DNA from: Echiichthys vipera
Lineage: Eukaryota; Chordata; Actinopteri; Perciformes; Trachinidae
Reading direction: 5' to 3'
NCBI GenBank assembly: GCA_963691815.1
Contig: OY829668.1
Span: forward strand, 15,305,643-15,369,642
DNA: 64,000 nt
Position 1 is the stretch's first letter, and each line of letters opens with the position of its first letter. Shown here piece after piece: positions 7,880 to 18,557 of the stretch. A program made the translations under genes and the position numbers. The notes under the pieces are model-generated. The model was not told where the DNA came from. It saw only the letters and a program-made list of their open reading frames with translations, and searched no databases.

Positions 7880-8482
7880 ATGGATAGAAATCTAAGAGGA
7901 AGAGTTTGTGTGAGAGGAGGTCGAGGAGGTCAAGGTGGTCGAGGTGGTCAGCGAAGACAAAGAACAGTAATATCTGATGAAATCAGAGCTACTGTGATTG
8001 ACCATGTTCTTGTCCATGGTATGAGCATGAGGGAGGCCGGACAAAGTGTACAACCAAACATCGCTAGATTCACTGTGTCCACCATAATCCGAAGATTTAG
8101 AGAAGAGAACAGGTCTTTTTTGACATTATAGTACAGTATGTAAATGTTGAGAGCAAATTACTGTATGGCATATTACAGTATATACTGTACCACAGTATAT
8201 ACTGTAAGTAAATATATGTTTCAGTACATCACTGTGCCAATGTACTGTAGTATTGTAATGGAGGGTTAGTCTAACTGTCTGTAGGCCTAGTATTCCATGT
8301 ATATCTTTTGTAACTGCATCTTCTCTTTTTGTAGAATTGAAAGACTGTCACATAAGGGTGTGAGGACAGGTATGTTCTCCCCACACCAAGAGACCCTAAT
8401 TCTTGATATGGTCCGTGAGGACAATGCCGAACTGTACACAAGTGGCAAATGCATACGGTTTCTGTTTGTTTTGAACAAATAA
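7880..8482 (+). pseudogene. Truncated two-exon transposase, N-terminal DNA-binding part only, unit 1
   Basis: Exon 1 is 7880-8112 and exon 2 is 8335-8482; the intron 8113-8334 has GT and AG ends. Splicing joins ...FREEN with R and IERLSHKG..., restoring a phrase typical of fish IS630/Tc1/mariner-type transposases (an ENRIERL-like junction followed by a GxRTGMF-like segment). The product would be 126 aa. Residues 6-27 are rich in RG/GGQ and likely bind nucleic acid. About 30-77 looks like the helix-turn-helix region (DEIRATVIDHV, MSMREAG, FTVSTIIRRFR), and about 78-108 continues into the second DNA-binding segment. After about residue 108 the family match is lost and the frame ends in an unrelated tail, so the DDE/D catalytic domain is missing. 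ATG 7880 is preferred to the upstream in-frame TTG at 7865. Confidence 0.78.
8173..8207. repeat. Near-perfect hairpin in the transposase intron
   Basis: Two 16 bp arms (8173-8188 and 8192-8207) are exact inverted copies around the 3 bp loop ACC, and each arm contains the self-complementary core ACAGTATATACTGT. Several other TACTGTA or TACAGTA pieces lie within 100 bp. Recurs in all seven elements. Confidence 0.85.
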
Positions 8483-9488
8483 TATGTGTACTGTAAATGC
8501 AAAAGATCTTTGTTTTTTGTACTGTACAAGTGCTACATGTTAATGCACAAGATTTCGGTATTTTTTGTGTAAAGTGCTAAATGCAAGTTTTTTTGTTTTG
8601 CAACATGCATTCAGCTTCATGTCCTGAGCATTGTGTTTTCTATTTTTCTATGTAGTGTTTAGTGGCTGCTCAGTAGTGTTTTTAATTTTGATTGACTTGG
8701 GGCATGATTTGACAACAAAGTTCAGTTTTGGGCACAGATTGAACTGTTTTGAGGTGAAAGTTTGGTTTTGCAAGAAGAGTCTGAGGGTTTTGTGAATGTA
8801 GCTTGAAACTTGGGGTTTGTGTTCACAGTTTAGAGAAAAGGAGAGAAGCTTTCAAGAAATGTGTCTTAGCAATCGAGAAAAACTGTAAAATCATGTGTCC
8901 ACATATTAATGGCCAGTTCGAGGCTGTCACTTTGCCATACGTTTAAACAGGTCCCGAGCGTCGGGTGGACACCTTATGCATAAAATTAATATATCTCCCC
9001 AGGGCATTGCTCCAGGAGGCTGAGATTGACATGGCACACTCCAAGTTAAGTGAGGAGCAACAGGTATCAATATCAGCCCCCTGCTCCTCAGTGTTTCTGA
9101 GTTACACTGTATTCATACTTGATTTATTGTTTTGACCGGGGTCAGAACGGGGACAGCTTTGGAGTTGGAGGCTGAGACTCACATATGTTGTAAAGGCTCA
9201 TTGGGTGAATATACAGTGTGAATTTCAGCCTCATATCACCATGTCTTGGGGGTAAAACAGTCAATTTCCAGTTAAAATCAGGTGTCCACATATTAATGGC
9301 CAGTTCGAGGGTGTCACTTCGCCATACGTTTAAACAGGTTCCAAGCGTCGGGTGGACACTTTCTGCATAAAATGATTATATCTCACCAGGCATTGACCAA
9401 AAAGGCTGAAATTCACAAGGCACACACCTGGAGACCCAGGGAACAACATATTTCAATCAAGGGTTTCTGAGATAATGCAACTGCAAGC

Positions 9489-9675
9489 ATGTGTATGTGA
9501 GTGTATGTGTATGTGTGAGTGTGTGTACGTGTATGTCTGAATGTGTATGTGTGTCCATGTGTATGTGTGTGTATGTGTATGTGTATATGTGAGTGTGTGT
9601 ATGTGTATGTGTATGTATGTGTATATGTGAGTGTGTGTATGTGTGTATGTGTGTATGTGTCTGTGTATGTGTGTA

Positions 9676-9706
<31 letters not shown>

Positions 9707-9782
9707 GTGCATGTGTATGTGTATGTATGTGTATGTGTATATGTGAGTGTGTGTATGTGTGTATGTGTATGTGTGTATGTGG

Positions 9783-9814
<32 letters not shown>

Positions 9815-9879
9815 GTGCATGTGTATGTGTATGTGTATGTGTGTGCATGTGTATGTGTGAGTGTATGTGTATGTGTATG
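9489..9879. repeat. TG/TATG microsatellite, copy 2
   Basis: Same length as in copy 1. I see no internal difference. Confidence 0.97.
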
Positions 9880-12800
9880 ATGATTAAGACATGACCAGCG
9901 GGGTGTCACGGAGCTCATGTATCCGCCTCATGAGGCCCTAAAGTCGGACATAGTAAGGATGAGTCCGGCCTCTTTGCCCTGGAGGCCCACTTCCAACACT
10001 CTGAATAACATTGAGTGTATGGTAAATGGACAGCGGGGTGTCACGGAGCTCATGTATCCGCCTCATGAGGCCTGGAGGCCCACCTCAAAAATAAAGGTTG
10101 TCCAATCTGCTCCAGGTTTTCAGGGCTGATAGCAGACCAAGGGTGGATACCGTTTCCCAAATATCAGCCTCCTAGCTATCACCAATCTCAAGATATAGTC
10201 ATACCATGGCCACATTACAGGGCTACTGTACTGTATCTCCCAAGTGCCAACTAATTAAGAGATGGCACTGTAATATGTGTGTTCTGGGGTCCCCAGGAGT
10301 GTGCCCTGTTAATTTCAGCCCTATAGACCCTTTCCCTGGCATCCTGAGGTACCGGGCTCACCTGGCCTCAACTAAATTTGAACTGCGTGAAGGGAACGCT
10401 TTTAAGCCGTTCACCCTTCGACTCGGGGCGAAACACTTCTGTCTTCTGGGCTTCTGTCCACTTCTGGCATGTCGTACGGCTTTTGGACACAGGGCCAATT
10501 GAGTGTCTTTTTTGGTCTCATTTCTCCATGTTAGCCCAAATCGTGCATATTTCAACTGATATTGATAGAGCAGGATCCCATGATAGAATTATTGAAGCCT
10601 CAAGCCCTTGGGACCTACCGTTTGGCCAGGGGAGAGGAGTAAGGGTAAAATCCCAATGGCAACACCTTTGCCATTCAAAAAATCAAAACTTCTTGGTCCA
10701 ATTTGAGGGGGTTCCCAGGGTCCCAGGTCCCCCAGATTTGGGGCAAACACTCATCTTGGGCCCCAGTTTAAGAATCTAGAAGATGGGAGCTGCAGGTGCT
10801 CCGGAAACCGTTTTCACCCCTTTTGACTTATTCTCACCAGAAGGGTCTAAACCTTAACGGATCTGAGACCATCCCGAAAGCTTGGGCCATGACAGGTCAC
10901 TTTGCTTTCTGAAAGAGCTACAGCCTTGAGCTTGACATATGTCATAAAAGGGCTGGCATGGAGCACATATGAGTTGGTTTGAGGTCTCCAAGTGCTTCTG
11001 AGCCTCCGCAGGGGGTCGCCAAAACCCTCCAAAAATGGATTTTCCCATTGTCATATCTCAGCCCTAGAAGCTCAGAATGATGTGAAACTTGGACTGGTTA
11101 CTCAACTCACAGCCACAAATGAGTACCTAGAGCATTGAATCTCCAACTCATTTCCTTCCTAGCCAGGTTGCATCTGGCCTAGTTAGCAATGTCCTGGTGA
11201 AACGCCGTCAACACCAGGCTACTCCTGAGCTCCAGCTGATACTCTGGTATGATTTTGGAGTCTTAATTCAGTTCAGAAATGAAATTGTTACAACTATCTA
11301 TACTGACCATACGACTGTCAATTCAAACGTGTGGCCATTGTACACACCTTGGCCCAATGGCAACACGTCGCGTTAGGCCCCAAATCCGACCTTTTGATCC
11401 TTAAGAGGCCCTTTGAGCATGAAGACAGTAAGCTGTGAGGCTGAAACTCACAGCATGTATTCAGAAAGACCATATGCATGTGCCTTTAGAGTTACAGCGT
11501 CCCCCTCCATTGCTTTACCCATTTTTCAACATGTTTTGTACTGTAACTCAGAGACGGTAGGGAGGAGAGAGCTGATATTGATACATGTTGTTCCTTGATT
11601 GGACAGGAGTGTCCACTGTCAATTTCAGCTTGATTGGTCCAACCCTTGGGTAGATATGAAGGGTGTCAACTTCAGGCACCCTGGTCCCCATTCAATTGTA
11701 TGGCGGGTGGGCCAAAGGAAACGACCTTTTGACCAATTAGGGGTCAATTGAGGGTCTTGGCAGTGGGCTGTGAGGCTGAAATTCACAGGATATGTTCATC
11801 AAGAACTGGGGAACAACATATCAGAGTTACAGATCCCTACCCTCTTGTTTAAGCACTGCCCCAGTATATTTTACACTATAACTCAGAGATGCTTAGGAGG
11901 AGGGAGGTGAGATTGATACACCGTGGTCCTCAGTTACCCAGGAGTGTGCAGTGTGAAGTTCAGCCCCGCATCTCACTGCGTTTGGGAGATAAGTGGCTAT
12001 AAAGGGAGGGGGTCACAGCAGGGTCTGTGTTGGTCCAAGGAGGTTGAAAATTCGTATTCCTCATGTGTACCCCATGGCTATCAAGTGTGCCAAATCTGAA
12101 GCCAATCGGACGTTGTTAAAATTTTCACTCTGAGGTGGAATCGGCCTCCTGAGGCCCAATCTGAGGATTTGGTCAAAATCGAAGGTCGAGCGTTCAGGGC
12201 TGAACGCTCACCCAGGGGGGATGCCTCCCTCCGAATATCAGAACCCTAGCACGCACCAGCCCTGAGACAGAGCCCGGTCCTTTCCCCACACCCTCAATGT
12301 TAAACTGTGTTAAAAGGTGGCTGGATATGACACTATGCATATCTCCCAAGTGCCGGGTACCCGAGAGCTGAGATTGATATGGCATGGTCCCCTGGACGCC
12401 AGGAGAGTGCCTTATCGATTTCAGACTGATAACTCAATGCCCTGGGCAGATGTGACAACTGAATGCTGACCGTGTCCAATCGCCGCACGCTTCCAATTCA
12501 AACGTATGGCGATTGGGACAACCCCCAACTGGCCATAAATATGTGGACACCTGATTTTCTGAGAAATTGGCATTTTCACCCACAAGGCATTGGGTTATCA
12601 GGCTGAAACTCACAGGGTATAACCCACCCACCGGGCTCTACAACATATGTGAAGCCCAGCTCCGAAGTCAAAAGTTTTGACCCTCAAACTGACAGTTTTG
12701 TCCGTGGACATCAGGTGAAAATCCAAAGTGCTAAGGAGTACAGGCCTGAAATCGATACCCCCTTATTCCTGGGTTACCCATTAGTGTGCAGTGTGAACCT

Positions 12801-14502
12801 TGGCCTTGAATATCTGTGCTCTTGGGAGATAGGGACCCTGTCACTTTGTCACACCCTAGTGTTACAACGTGTCAAGAGTGGGACGGCGTCCCATTTCCCA
12901 CACCTTACATGATAAAACGTGTGTGAAGCTGACACATTTGAGGGGGCCATTGCTTGGCCTGTGTGGGGCCTAGGGGGCTGGGAATTCGTATTCTACGTGT
13001 GTGTCCCACGCCCATCAAATGTGCCAAATTTGAAGCATATCGGACGATGTCCAAATTTCGACTTTGAGGTGAAATTGGCCTCCTGAGGCCAAATCCAAAA
13101 ATTTGGTCAAAATCGAAGGTTTTCCAATCTGCTTCAAATTTTCAGGGCTGAATGCTTGCCCAGAGGGGGTGCCTCTCCCAGAATATCAGAGCCCTACCAC
13201 CCACCCACAGCTATCTCCAAAGTGCCAAGTACCCAAGAGCTGGCATTGATACCACAGGGTCCCTGGGGCTCCAGGAGAGTGTCCTATACATTTCAGACTC
13301 ATAACCCAACTCCATGGTGGTGTACCTGCAGTTCAGCCATTTAGAAAGGGGTTATAGGTCTGAAATTAACTGTGCACATCCCTGTAGTCCCAGAGACAAA
13401 GAAATGGTGGGTGCCGGCCCTTTTCCCACACCCCACATGTTAGGCGCGTTACGTATCCAGGCCAAGTTCCCAAGAGCTGGCATTGATACCACAGGGTCCC
13501 TGGGGCTCCAGGAGAGTGGCCTGTGAATTTCAGACTCATAACCCAACTCCATGGTGGTGTACCTGCAGTTTAGCCATTTAGCAAGGGGTTTTAGGTCTGA
13601 AATTAACAGTGCACATCCCTGTAGTCCCAGAGACAAAGAAATGGTGGGTGCCGGCCCTTTTCCCACACCCCACACGTTAGGCTCATTCCATATCCAGGCA
13701 CCCTTTGACACACCCTATCTCCAAAGTGCCAAGTACCCAAGAGCTGGCATTGATACCATAGGGTCCTTGGGGCTCCAGGAGAGTGTCCTGTAAATTTCAG
13801 ACTAATAACCCAACTCCATGGTGGTGTACCTGCAGTTCAGCCATTTAGCAAGGGGTTATAGGTCTGAAATTAACAGTGCACATCCCTGTAGTCCCAGAGA
13901 CAAAGAAATGGTGGGTGCTGGCCCTCTAATGGGTGATCTATTTTGGAACCTTTGGAAGAAGTCAGGGGTTGAGATATGTTGTTGACTGGGCCTTTGGGAG
14001 TATGACCTGTTCATTTCAGCTTTCTGGCATATACCCTGTTAATTTCAGCTTTTTGGCATAGTAGCCTGTTAATTTCATCTTTTGGGCACATACCCCTGGT
14101 ACATATTGCAAAAACCCTCTCCCCCACCCAACACACACACACCCTGAAGGTGTCGGATGGTTTTCCTGGCCCACGGGTTTAGCCCTGGGTAGACGCTGAA
14201 AAATAACACAAGTCTCACAAAAAGTGTCATCTGGCAATACCTTTGGATGGGCATCATGTGACCCCAATGGCGGGAAATACGAAAAATAAGTGTCCAATGG
14301 TGGCAATACCTGTTTAACCTAGTCCAATGTCAATACTTCGAATTTTTTGGCCCAATGGCAATACCCTGGTTCCCCTTGCCCCGGCCAGTACGCTAGCGCC
14401 ACCCGGCGGATTTTCGCCGCCGGCGCAGGCTTGTCCCATTTTACACACCCTCAGACAGGGACATTGTCACGCGAAACCCGAGCGCATGTCCATTGCCCCC
14501 AC

Positions 14503-14558
14503 AAAACCAGGACCGCAGCAGTGAGGGCGGCGTATCCTAGCCACTACACAATCACGGA
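14503..14558 (-). pseudogene. Decayed tRNA-like relic, unit 2
   Basis: Same sequence as the unit 1 relic. Confidence 0.6.
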
Positions 14559-14888
14559 ACCGCTGCAATAGTAAGAATGAGTATGTTCCTGCAGAATCAA
14601 CTAGCTGCTAAACACAGCCTCCAAAGAGGTGATTAATCTCAACTGTCAACATGGTCTTAACCATCTCCAAATTGCCATCATCATCCATCAAATTAATTAT
14701 GTCATTCTTTTCATCTGAATTTGGCCCAACTTAGCTTCCTTGAACCAATTTTCCTTTGTTGACTGTCTTCCATAGCTGTAGCTCTAGGTTTCACTTGCTG
14801 TATTTCTAATGTAGCAGAATCTTCATCAACTTCCAAGATTAAGGATTAGCCTTTCTACTTGTATGGGGCATGCTTCTGACACTTTTGT

Positions 14889-14960
14889 GGCTCCTTGGTG
14901 TAAAGGTTAGCACTCTGGACTCTGACTCCAGTGATCTGAGTTTAAATCTCAGTGGAACCT
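14889..14960 (+). tRNA. tRNA-Gln(CTG)-like gene, unit 2
   Basis: Same sequence as the unit 1 copy, including the C56 to T change and both acceptor mismatches. Confidence 0.8.
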
Positions 14961-15412
14961 ATGGCTAAGCTAAAATATAGAGTGACCCTTTGCATTTTTG
15001 GGAAACCTTCTCTCTTGTTTGCTGTCGACACTTGGTCACCCAGATTCCTCCCAATGCCAAGGCAGTAAGCACTTATTTGATTTAGTTTATAGCTACCGAA
15101 AACCTACAAACATAGCGATAGCCACCTTAGTCTAGGTTAAACATACAACAGCAAGTCAAGGATCCTGGTTAGTAGTATTCATTTAAGCTCTAATTTAATA
15201 TTCTATTTATCATTCCAGTATATCTTCCATTCTGACACACATCTCTTGTCACCTCAGAATTCCCTGATTTTGAATGGAATCCCAGGTAGGACTAGACGAA
15301 ACGGGGACCAGAGCAACCGGAAGAATGACATGAAGGCAAATTAAGCAACCAATAGCCTTTCCTGAAATGTACTTGCTTTTCTGAAGGTCTACCGGCTTCT
15401 TAAACATGAGCA

Positions 15413-15484
15413 TTCCCTGACCGGGAATCGAACCCGGGCCGCGGCGGTGAGAGCGCCGAATCCTAGCCACTAGACCATCAGGGA
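15413..15484 (-). tRNA. tRNA-Glu(CTC), unit 2
   Basis: Identical to the unit 1 gene. Its 3' flank (lower coordinates) carries three private substitutions at 15300-15335. Confidence 0.96.
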
Positions 15485-16236
15485 CTATGTCACAGGAAAA
15501 TATGACATGAAAGAAGCAATCGCCACCCTGTCTCAAAATGTACACTTTACATAAAGGACAGGGATCCTTTGTCACCTCAACCTTCCCAGACCGGGAACAA
15601 AACCAGGGGTGTCCAATTCAGGCACGCGTCCATTGGCGCGAGCGTACGAAACGGGGCCGTCTAATAAAATTCACCCCGCCTCCCCCGGACCCCCCGGGAA
15701 AAATCGGGGAGGTGGTCGAAGGCCGGGGGGTCCGCGCCAAATTGGAACGGAGTATCTAGGCCTTCGGGGGGCCCCGCAAACGGCCCCCGAAGTCGCGGTA
15801 CATTCCGCAGTACCGCCGTTTGTCCGCCAGTCGGCGCTGGACCTCGACGTATTGCCATTGTACGCCCATGCAAACGTGCTGCCATTGGGCCAAAAATATC
15901 CGCCCTGTCCAATCGTCACACGTTTTGACAAATTGGAGCGTGCCACGATTGGGACCCCGGCTCATAAAACCCCGGGGCATTGCTCCAGGAGGCTGAGATC
16001 GACGTGGCGCACTCCTACCTAACTGAGGAACAACGGGTATCAATGCCAGCCCCGTGCTCCTCATTGTTTCTGAGTTACGCTATATTCATACTTGATTTAC
16101 TGTTTTGACCGGGGTCAAAAGGGGGACAGCTTTGTAGTAGGAGGCTGATACTCACATATGTTGTAAAGGCCCCTTGGATGAATATCCAGTGTGAATTTCA
16201 GCCTCGTAGCGCCACGTCTTGGGCAAATTTCAGTTA

Positions 16237-17563
16237 CAGTTTTTCTCAATTGCTAAAACACTAAACCCTGTTGTCTGAACCAATTTCTCTGTTGCTTGAA
16301 CACACTGATTGAATCAATCACTCTTTTGGCAAAACCATGAGCACTTTTCACCTGTTTAGACACAACTTACCAACACATTTTCATTGTGATTCACATGTGC
16401 TGCATAATGGTGAGCACAGGTGGCAAAAGTCAAACACAATTAAAGCACGGTTGTCACTACTTGAACACAACAACTCAAAATTGATAACACTTGTGGCTAA
16501 TGATGTGAGGGAATATATAAAGTCAGTTCAGAGAGCACTGATTTGAGAGGCACTACAATGGATAGAAATCTAAGAGGAAGAGTTTGTGTGAGAGGAGGTC
16601 GAGGAGGTCAAGGTGGTCGAGGTGGTCAGCGAAGACAAAGAACAGTAATATCTGATGAAATCAGAGCTACTGTGATTGACCATGTTCTTGTCCATGGTAT
16701 GAGCATGAGGGAGGCCGGACAAAGTGTACAACCAAACATCGCTAGATTCACTGTGTCCACCATAATCCGAAGATTTAGAGAAGAGAACAGGTCTTTTTTG
16801 ACATTATAGTACAGTATGTAAATGTTGAGAGCAAATTACTGTATGGCATATTACAGTATATACTGTACCACAGTATATACTGTAAGTAAATATATGTTTC
16901 AGTACATCACTGTGCCAATGTACTGTAGTATTGTAATGGAGGGTTAGTCTAACTGTCTGTAGGCCTAGTATTCCATGTATATCTTTTGTAACTGCATCTT
17001 CTCTTTTTGTAGAATTGAAAGACTGTCACATAAGGGTGTGAGGACAGGTATGTTCTCCCCACACCAAGAGACCCTAATTCTTGATATGGTCCGTGAGGAC
17101 AATGCCGAACTGTACACAAGTGGCAAATGCATACGGTTTCTGTTTGTTTTGAACAAATAATATGTGTACTGTAAATGCAAAAGATCTTTGTTTTTTGTAC
17201 TGTACAAGTGCTACATGTTAATGCACAAGATTTCGGTATTTTTTGTGTAAAGTGCTAAATGCAAGTTTTTTTGTTTTGCAACATGCATTCAGCTTCATGT
17301 CCTGAGCATTGTGTTTTCTATTTTTCTATGTAGTGTTTAGTGGCTGCTCAGTAGTGTTTTTAATTTTGATTGACTTGGGGCATGATTTGACAACAAAGTT
17401 CAGTTTTGGGCACAGATTGAACTGTTTTGAGGTGAAAGTTTGGTTTTGCAAGAAGAGTCTGAGGGTTTTGTGAATGTAGCTTGAAACTTGGGGTTTGTGT
17501 TCACAGTTTAGAGAAAAGGAGAGAAGCTTTCAAGAAATGTGTCTTAGCAATCGAGAAAAACTG
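16237..17563 (+). mobile_element. Truncated IS630/Tc1/mariner-type transposon, unit 2/3 junction
   Basis: Same ends and length. The 10 bp deletion of this unit lies just outside the left end, so the element itself is complete relative to copy 1. Confidence 0.9.
16558..17160 (+). pseudogene. Truncated two-exon transposase, unit 2
   Basis: Same reading frame, splice sites and premature end as the unit 1 copy. Exons 16558-16790 and 17013-17160. Confidence 0.78.
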
Positions 17564-18166
17564 TAAAATCATGTGTCCACATATTAATGGCCAGTTCGAG
17601 GCTGTCACTTTGCCATACGTTTAAACAGGTCCCGAGCGTCGGGTGGACACCTTATGCATAAAATTAATATATCTCCCCAGGGCATTGCTCCAGGAGGCTG
17701 AGATTGACATGGCACACTCCAAGTTAAGTGAGGAGCAACAGGTATCAATATCAGCCCCCTGCTCCTCAGTGTTTCTGAGTTACACTGTATTCATACTTGA
17801 TTTATTGTTTTGACCGGGGTCAGAACGGGGACAGCTTTGGAGTTGGAGGCTGAGACTCACATATGTTGTAAAGGCTCATTGGGTGAATATACAGTGTGAA
17901 TTTCAGCCTCATATCACCATGTCTTGGGGGTAAAACAGTCAATTTCCAGTTAAAATCAGGTGTCCACATATTAATGGCCAGTTCGAGGGTGTCACTTCGC
18001 CATACGTTTAAACAGGTTCCAAGCGTCGGGTGGACACTTTCTGCATAAAATGATTATATCTCACCAGGCATTGACCAAAAAGGCTGAAATTCACAAGGCA
18101 CACACCTGGAGACCCAGGGAACAACATATTTCAATCAAGGGTTTCTGAGATAATGCAACTGCAAGC

Positions 18167-18353
18167 ATGTGTATGTGAGTGTATGTGTATGTGTGAGTGT
18201 GTGTACGTGTATGTCTGAATGTGTATGTGTGTCCATGTGTATGTGTGTGTATGTGTATGTGTATATGTGAGTGTGTGTATGTGTATGTGTATGTATGTGT
18301 ATATGTGAGTGTGTGTATGTGTGTATGTGTGTATGTGTCTGTGTATGTGTGTA

Positions 18354-18384
<31 letters not shown>

Positions 18385-18460
18385 GTGCATGTGTATGTGT
18401 ATGTATGTGTATGTGTATATGTGAGTGTGTGTATGTGTGTATGTGTATGTGTGTATGTGG

Positions 18461-18492
<32 letters not shown>

Positions 18493-18557
18493 GTGCATGT
18501 GTATGTGTATGTGTATGTGTGTGCATGTGTATGTGTGAGTGTATGTGTATGTGTATG
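18167..18557. repeat. TG/TATG microsatellite, copy 3
   Basis: Same length and, by eye, the same sequence as in copy 1. Confidence 0.97.

Larger units (their letters stand above)
1..8688. repeat. Tandem array unit, copy 1 (8688 bp)
   Basis: First of seven full head-to-tail copies. The boundary is simply where the window opens, which falls inside the transposon, 197 bp before its right end. The same sequence starts again at 8689. This copy carries both tRNA genes, the microsatellite, the CpG-rich hairpin segment and one transposon insertion. Distinguishing sites: GACGTG at about 6814 (shared only with copy 4), two TACTG blocks at 1536-1545, and the undeleted GGGG-TAAAAA-GGG at about 7533. No protein-coding gene apart from the truncated transposase is recognisable. 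Confidence 0.98.
7559..8885 (+). mobile_element. Truncated IS630/Tc1/mariner-type DNA transposon, unit 1/2 junction
   Basis: A 1327 bp element. It is bounded by 25 bp terminal inverted repeats, 7559-7583 and 8861-8885, which match at 23 of 25 positions and begin CAGTTTTTCTC. TA dinucleotides flank it at 7557-7558 and 8886-8887, the target duplication typical of this superfamily. The uninterrupted target exists in the related sequence at 581-592 (CAGTTAAAATCA), which confirms the ends. Inside are a TATA-like box, a two-exon N-terminal transposase remnant and about 400 bp of noncoding tail. The catalytic DDE/D region is absent, so the element is an internal-deletion derivative that could move only with help from elsewhere. 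Confidence 0.9.
8689..17366. repeat. Tandem array unit, copy 2 (8678 bp)
   Basis: Ten bases shorter than copy 1. The loss is at about 16221, between two GGG runs just left of the transposon, which looks like a short-homology deletion. Copy 5 shares this deletion. Three private substitutions cluster at 15300-15335, upstream (+ strand) of the tRNA-Glu gene. Confidence 0.98.

Noticed and set aside
1..8688. rDNA, 5S rRNA or U-snRNA tandem array
   Set aside because: I looked for 5S, U1 and U2 hallmark sequences and found none; the only RNA genes seen are the tRNA-type genes.
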